Below are positions 58,747-64,000 of a stretch of DNA of 64,000 bases, one piece after another. Position 1 is the stretch's first letter. Each line of letters opens with the position of its first letter. Under the pieces are notes generated by a model that worked only from the letters and a program-made list of their open reading frames with translations, did not search any database and was not told the DNA's origin. This stretch comes from Batkoa obscura (lineage: Eukaryota; Entomophthoromycota; Entomophthoromycetes; Entomophthorales; Batkoaceae), in assembly GCA_030770535.1 (NCBI GenBank), contig JASVEC010000051.1, positions 1-64,000 on the forward strand, read 5' to 3'. The translations under genes and the position numbers were made by a program.

Positions 58747-60186
58747 ATGGACCGTTTAAAATTCTTTAGTAGTCTAACAAATACAGATTTATATACAAGT
58801 TACGTATACTTAACTCAAGGGGCGCCCCTACCCTCCTGAGACTTAAAATTTTACCTGGCCTGGAGCATCGTCAAAAAGAGCTTGAATTCTTATCCAAGGC
58901 AAACACTAAAAATGGCTCGTGATAGTATAGAGATGATCACCAAACCACACCCCAAAGACTTTGATGTAACTACAATTTATATTCCAGATTATTATCGGGA
59001 ATTAAGCCATAGTATTGTTAAAGGAAAATTGACCAAAGAGATTGGTAAATATACAATTGAAAGAGATGATGCTCTTTAGTATGATAGCGAAAAATTAGAA
59101 TTATAGTTTGCTATGCCTAAAAGTAAAGACCCAATTGTTGACAAAGAAACTTTGTTTTATCTACATGGTGGAGCATATATTTTAGGCTCCAACAATACCC
59201 ATCGCCCACTTTATTGTAAACTAGGTAGAAAAGCAAACTGTCAAGTAGCTGGTAATAAATTTTATTTTTGTTTTTCTGTTTTTAGCATTGATGATGTTTT
59301 TTAGCTTTAAACTATAGACTAGCACCTGAGTTTCCTTTTCCTTGTGCTTTGGAGGACACCTTAGCAGCTTATTTATTTCTAACATCCCAAAGTACTGCTG
59401 AGTGTCCAGGGATGGGGATTGATGCAACTAAAATAGTAATTGCTGGAGATAGTGCTGGTGGAGGTTTATCCAGCTCATTTTTAATATTATTAAGTCAACT
59501 TGATCAATATGGAATGGTAGCAGGAGCTCTACTACTAAGTCCATGGGTAGATATAGCCTCAACTCAACCTAGTATTTTTACGAAAAATAACGATATTTTA
59601 CCTGGACCTAAACTGAATGGAATCAAAAATTATTTATTTATTAATGAATTATTAGCAAGCTCATGCCTTTATTTAAAAGAAGAGATTTTAAATGTTAATG
59701 GACATTTCTATACCAATGAAAAGTATTTAAAATATCCCCTTGTTAGTCCAATGTATCAGGATGACTTTGACAAATTTCCTCCAGTTATGGTGATAAGTGA
59801 AAATAAATTTATATATTTATTGGTTATTTAATCTTTTTTAGGCTACAGGCGGCGAAGAGAGGTTTTTGGATGAATGCATTGTATTTGAAGATAAAATAAA
59901 ACACTATAAGCAAATTGAGTCTGATAGTCAACAAGTAATATTGCATATCTATGATGAAATGCCACATGGGTTTTATGGGATTTGGTTTCATCCAAGTAGT
60001 ATAAAGTCAATTGAGTTGAGCTCACAGTTTATTAAAGATTGTTTTAATAATAAGAGTAATAATGAACCTTGGGCATGTAGAATTGATACCAAACTAAATC
60101 TTATTCCATTTGATTATGATACCACAAATTATAAAATACCAGAGGCTTTTGAACTTAAAGAAGAAGGACTTTCAGTTAAATATTAA
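58747..60186 (+). pseudogene. Lipase-like alpha/beta hydrolase, copy 4: broken exon 1, pristine middle
   Basis: The ATG (MDRLKFFSSLTN) aligns with copies 2 and 3. Exon 1 has three in-frame stops: TGA at 58837 (Trp in intact copies), TAG at 59077 (Trp) and TAG at 59104. From about 59123 to 59792 the sequence equals copy 3 (offset 2138), including intron 1 and all of exon 2. The exon-2 donor has changed from GTAAGT to ATAAGT at 59793. Exon 3 (about 59842-60186) is open but diverged, with DEMPHGFYGIWF, ending LKEEGLSVKY. It has the same Gly replacement near the acidic site as copy 3. Not a functional full-length gene unless initiation occurs internally. Confidence 0.85.
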
Positions 60187-60212
60187 TAAAGTTTTCATAT
60201 TCTAGTGTTATT

Positions 60213-60290
60213 TCAAATTTATTTAAAGCTTCCTTCATTGTTCTATTGCAACAATGTTAGCTGTTGCTTTTAATACTAAACTACTTGCTT
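60213..60290 (-). pseudogene. Trace of a Nudix gene 3' end after hydrolase copy 4
   Basis: AAATTTATTTAAAGCTTCCTTCATTG, CAATGTTAG and ATACTAAACTAC align in order with the last exon of the right Nudix copy (49612-49690). Only this end survives. Confidence 0.6.
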
Positions 60291-60550
60291 CATCTCAGAA
60301 TAATTGGTTTTTGAAAACATTGGATTATTGAAAAGCAGAATTCATTGCAAAGTAAAAGTAAAAGTAAAAAGATATCTTTCTATTTTGTTGAGTTGGATTT
60401 ATTTTAAGAAAAGTAAACTATTCATAAGTTTCTGAAAATATTATGTTAAATATACTAGAATTGTTTTTGATTTAATGGGTTTAAAATAGTTCAAATTTGT
60501 CCAATTCGAATTTTTAGCAAATTGCAAATTAAGCACCAAGTGCTACAAAC

Positions 60551-60656
60551 ATATGGGGATGTTTTTTTTGATTTCATTACTTTTCCATTTTTTAAGCGCT
60601 ATTTAAGTAGAAAGATTGTTAGTAAAATTCTTAAACACAAAAATACATCCCCATAT
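60551..60656 (-). mobile_element. MITE family A copy
   Basis: Starts ATATGGGGATG and ends ACATCCCCATAT. Flanks AAAC and GTTG extend the palindrome. Confidence 0.88.
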
Positions 60657-61063
60657 GTTGCCTTTTGCTTTTTTCAGATAACTTATGCTATAATGTTTTT
60701 CTGTCTAGCTTTGCTTAATAATTTTTTTGGATTTTAAGCCACGTGAAAATTGAACTAAATAATAGTAAAACTATATAAAAGTTAAATTTCCAATAGAGAT
60801 CAACTTGAGTTATATTAATCCTTATTGAAATAAATGTTTACATAATTGTTTCAAACTCGTGTTATTTATAGACAAATTGTTATAATCACTCGTCATAAAA
60901 AATATCTACTTTATATGTTTACAAGCAATAACTCATCAGAAATGAATTATTTAAACACCAAATCTTAAAAACACTTTCCACTAAGAGTAACAAATATCAA
61001 AAGTTCAAAAGATGCTTTATTAGAAGTTAAATTTTTTAATAGTAAAATGGAAGATCAAGCATC

Positions 61064-62257
61064 TTATTTAGGTGGGTTATAAGCAATTTTACGAGTTTTA
61101 AGAGCAGACCATTTAAATCTCTTAATCCAAATAGAAAGTACTGTCATAGTTGATAAAATAATTACAGCCTTCATTCCCATCTTTTTACGATCATCATGTT
61201 CTGGTTCAGAGGCCCAGTTAAGGAAAGTAGCTACATCTTTGGCCATTTGTGAAGCAGTGGCAGGTGTTCCTAATTTTTTTAATTCTTTTGCTCAAGTATC
61301 AATCAATTTAATAAACTTACCATCTTCGTAATCTACAATACCATCATAAAGATTTTTGGCCATAGCAATAGCACCTCCTGGGAAATAAGGATTATAATTA
61401 AGTCCTTCACGTACTTCAACACCTGCTGGTGGATCGCAATAACCAGTTAATAAAGCAAAGATATAATCCTTAAATATAATATAAATATATTGTTATAGTA
61501 ATGAGTTTAAATAAATTACAGGTCCACCGTGACGAGCTTTACTGATAAGTGAAAGATCTGGTGGGTAGGCACCACCATTGGTAGCACGGGCTTGTTCTTC
61601 ATTAGCATATGGGTTTGGTAAGTAATCTGAAAGCTGAAAATAATATTTAATATCATCCAAATATTACTTTAAAAAAACTTACTTTTCCTGGACGTTGGAA
61701 CATTTCACCTTCGTCATTTGGACCATCAGTATATTCTTGTTCTTCAGCTAAAGTTTTAGCTTCATTTTCGGTATGGGATACACCAACCAAATTACGATAA
61801 GCTATACGGTTCAATGAGTGACAAGCTGAACATACTTCTTTATAAACTTGGAATCCACGACGGATAGCAGCATGGTCAAAAGTAGATACTGGGGAGTTAT
61901 GTACCCATGGATAACTTGGTGGATGAAGTCCATCATCAGCTCCTGAGGCATTAACTGATGAGCTATAAAGTTGATAAGCAGCAGTTCCAGCAACTAATGT
62001 TGATGCTCCTGCAATAAATAACTCCGTTTTGCTGGACTAAAAATTTAAAGTTTAACTTTTGATTTCAACAAGACATAACTTTTGAGCAGTAATAATTCAA
62101 ATGCTTACCTTAGATTGAGCAGATGCATTTGAAGAATGACGCACCTATTGATGAAGTTTAAAACAGTGAACAAAAATAATAAAAGGTTAAATTTACTTGG
62201 TTTGCAAACTGACGTGATGAACTAGTAATCCTTGATGTAATGGCTTGTCTAAACATT
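61064..62257 (-). CDS. CYT1: Cytochrome c1, haem protein of respiratory complex III (six exons)
   Basis: Exons, 5' to 3': 62198-62257, 62109-62144, 61683-62036, 61520-61633, 61321-61468 and 61064-61269. They give 305 residues with all phases matching. The basic, Ser-rich N-terminus [17 protein letters not shown] is a mitochondrial presequence, followed by a hydrophobic sorting segment ([18 protein letters not shown]). The mature part has GLHPPSYPW, the haem-binding [17 protein letters not shown](S)[17 protein letters not shown] and AMAKNLYDG with the axial Met. The C-terminal anchor is [20 protein letters not shown]. In the exon-5/6 region the apparent stop at 61291 lies in an intron (GTAAGT after YEDG), and exon 6 resumes [13 protein letters not shown]. 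It transfers electrons from the Rieske protein to cytochrome c. Confidence 0.96.
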
Positions 62258-63132
62258 TTATATACTCTTTTCTTTTCTTAATTTTATTGTTCTAATAAGT
62301 AAGCTTAATTAAGCTTGATTGCTACAATAAAAAAATCAAAAATTGACTATTGAACTCAATGTCTATCTTCGAAATCTCATCTAATTCCATCTCCTTTTGG
62401 TTTTGATTTAACAGTCCAATCATCCTCTATGATAGTTGCTTTTTATTCGCTCAATTCTTATTGCAAGATTAGTATTCGGATTATCTACTATCTTACTGAT
62501 GAGATCGAACTAGTGATTGGTTTGGATCATTTTGGATTATTAAAATCAAAATTTAATTTATTTTTATCCCATAATGCTGGCTTGTTAAACTTTTTGGGCT
62601 GTTCGCTTATTTACTTTTGCCCAAATCTAGTAATAAAATTTAAAAAGCTATTTATTTCTAATTTAAAACTTAATATTTAATTGTTTTCATACTGTCATTT
62701 TAAAATAAATTTATTTTAGTTTAAGTTTATATGTTTTTGATCATTTTATTTCATCAATAACTTTGCTGAGTAAAAGCCCATAGGATTTTTAAAAAAGATC
62801 GAGTTTTAATTTGAAAATTGACATGGTTTTAAAACTATTAACCACTAAAAAAAGGAACTGTCCATTTTTTAAACTAAAATGAGTAACAAATAGAGAACCC
62901 CAATGTCAGCACAAGTGCCTTAATTTTAGAAATAAAATTTCTTGCATTTCGTTCACCTTTCTAATCCCTAAAATTCAAAAAAGCTCTTAGCTGAACTTTT
63001 AACAAAAAAACATGCTTAAATAATAAATAACAATTGTTTTATTGGCTATTTTTGATTTTGTTGAAGCACTAGAAACTTGTTTTTTTCGATTTACTTCTTT
63101 TTCACATAAATAAAGGACATAATTAAAACAAA
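62258..63132. other. Divergent region between CYT1 and the F-box-like gene
   Basis: AT-rich. An 83-codon ORF at 62429-62680 has hydrophobic low-complexity content and no known family. No element copy seen. Confidence 0.65.
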
Positions 63133-64000
63133 ATGGATAGACTGCCGCTGGAAATCCAATTAATAATATTCAGTAAGCTTGAAGGAAGAGACAAATTGAA
63201 TTGGATATTAACAAATAAATCCAACTATAATACATTCGTACCCATAATTTATAGGAAAATGCATATTAAATATAGTATGAGAAAGTGTTCATTTAACTTT
63301 AAAAAATATGGTAATTTTATCAATGACATTTATTTATTAGATGTTATAGATGATATTGGATATTATCAGCTATTTTTCTTCCATTTAGCCACTTTATTTC
63401 CAGATAAGCAATTCAATTTGCATTGTACTTTTGATTTATATGAACAAATTAATATCAATTCAATGCTTTTAGAATCAAAAGATTATTTAACAAAGGAGAT
63501 AAATAAACTTCGTAGTAATTTTATAATAAAGAGCTTTAAGCTTCATTATCTTGAAACGGACCAACATGTGCACCGCATGCATGAGTTATTTAAAGATGTT
63601 GAAGATAAAAATATGTTAAAAAATGTACAAACACTCGAATTGAGAACTTATAGAAACATTCATAAAAAAGACTCACCATTTGATTATTTTTCAACTGAAA
63701 ACATTCAAAAGATGGGTGTTCAATTAGTCAAAATAAATAATGTACAAATCATCGTAAACGAAGTAACCAAATTTCAAAACTTGACTTCTTTAAATTTAAA
63801 CTTACTTCAGTGCGGTATTAAAATAGATAAATTAAACAAAATAAACTTACCTAACCTAACTACATTGAAACTTTGGTTTTCCCAAATTAACCCTAATGTA
63901 GATACGGATTCTTTATCGAGTTCGTATAGTGAATCTTCGAGTTCAGATGATTATGAATCTTTATTAGGAAGCCCATCAAGTATTTATGATTATTCTACAT
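63133..64000 (+). CDS. F-box-like/leucine-rich-repeat protein, 5' part (runs off window)
   Basis: Open frame from the ATG at 63133 to the window end (289 codons, no stop, no intron needed). It starts MDRLPLEIQLIIFSKLEGRDKLNW followed by ILTNKSNY, a good match to the F-box core (LPxEI..I...L...D...), with an N..... position where host proteins have R/S-W. Later parts are Leu/Asn/Lys-rich with LRR-like spacing (NLTSLNLNLLQCGIKIDKLNKI, LPNLTTLKLWF) and then a Ser/Asp-rich stretch at the edge. F-box proteins recruit substrates to SCF ubiquitin ligases. Such families are often large and variable in fungi. Broken relatives seem to lie at 33.7-35.2 and 54.2-55.1 kb. Confidence 0.7.
   Translation, partial: MDRLPLEIQLIIFSKLEGRDKLNWILTNKSNYNTFVPIIYRKMHIKYSMRKCSFNFKKYGNFINDIYLLDVIDDIGYYQLFFFHLATLFPDKQFNLHCTFDLYEQININSMLLESKDYLTKEINKLRSNFIIKSFKLHYLETDQHVHRMHELFKDVEDKNMLKNVQTLELRTYRNIHKKDSPFDYFSTENIQKMGVQLVKINNVQIIVNEVTKFQNLTSLNLNLLQCGIKIDKLNKINLPNLTTLKLWFSQINPNVDTDSLSSSYSESSSSDDYESLLGSPSSIYDYST

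Larger units (their letters stand above)
60187..61063. other. Interval between hydrolase copy 4 and CYT1
   Basis: Contains a Nudix 3'-end trace and one family A copy. Otherwise AT-rich with no gene seen. Confidence 0.65.

Noticed and set aside
1-60656. CRISPR-like array suggested by many short palindromic repeats
   Set aside because: Copies are ~106 bp, irregularly spaced, in both orientations, and the genome is eukaryotic; they are transposon-like.
61269-61321. In-frame stop in cytochrome c1
   Set aside because: It lies in a GT-AG intron; exons on both sides match the family without a gap.
62429-62680. 83-codon plus-strand ORF between CYT1 and the F-box-like gene
   Set aside because: Hydrophobic, low-complexity translation typical of AT-rich noncoding DNA, with no recognisable motif; it sits in the promoter space of two divergent genes.

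Overview
This is an AT-rich eukaryotic window from a filamentous fungus. The fungal calls are a TUP1 corepressor, a white collar-1 type LOV/PAS/GATA protein, a LEE1-type CCCH protein and an AGC1-type carrier. Introns are short (mostly 45-70 nt) and GT-AG. Very low GC, dense short introns and a single-polypeptide LOV+GATA photoreceptor suggest an early-diverging lineage, perhaps Entomophthoromycotina (Conidiobolus-like). That placement is inference; nothing in the window names the species.

Layout. 1-7.5 kb: a HAL4/SAT4-type kinase gene among AT-rich DNA, short inverted-repeat elements and transposase relics. 7.6-21.1 kb: a gene island with a bHLH-zipper factor, UTP15, WC-1, TUP1 (11 exons including a 20-nt microexon), a mitochondrial ribosomal protein of the L51/S25/CI-B8 fold and a CCCH protein. 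21-38 kb: gene-poor, rich in ~106-bp elements, holding only a truncated haemoglobin with a C-terminal CaaX box and an amino-acid permease. 37.6-51.3 kb: two 2.93-kb inverted arms, apparently near-identical, each with a convergent lipase-like hydrolase/Nudix pair. They flank 7.8 kb carrying the mitochondrial aspartate/glutamate carrier, a G3BP-like NTF2+RRM protein and a METTL25/RRNAD1-like methyltransferase. 53-60.2 kb: a DMAC1-like small membrane protein, then a tandem array of further hydrolase copies (one intact, one broken, one 3'-end remnant). 61-64 kb: cytochrome c1 and the start of an F-box-like gene.

Repeat landscape. About 27 copies of one ~106-bp element with TATGGGG...CCCCATA ends lie mainly in gene-poor DNA. 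One copy is split by a ~460-bp segment carrying a transposase-like reading frame, so the window may contain either the parent of this MITE family or a nested insertion. Decayed Merlin-like and F-box/LRR-like sequence is also visible.

The most unusual items are the putatively prenylated truncated haemoglobin, the amplified hydrolase-Nudix cassette with gene conversion reaching into broken copies, the split MITE, and the TUP1 microexon. Exon boundaries were placed by eye from GT-AG signals, frame and family conservation, so they may be a few bases off where stated.
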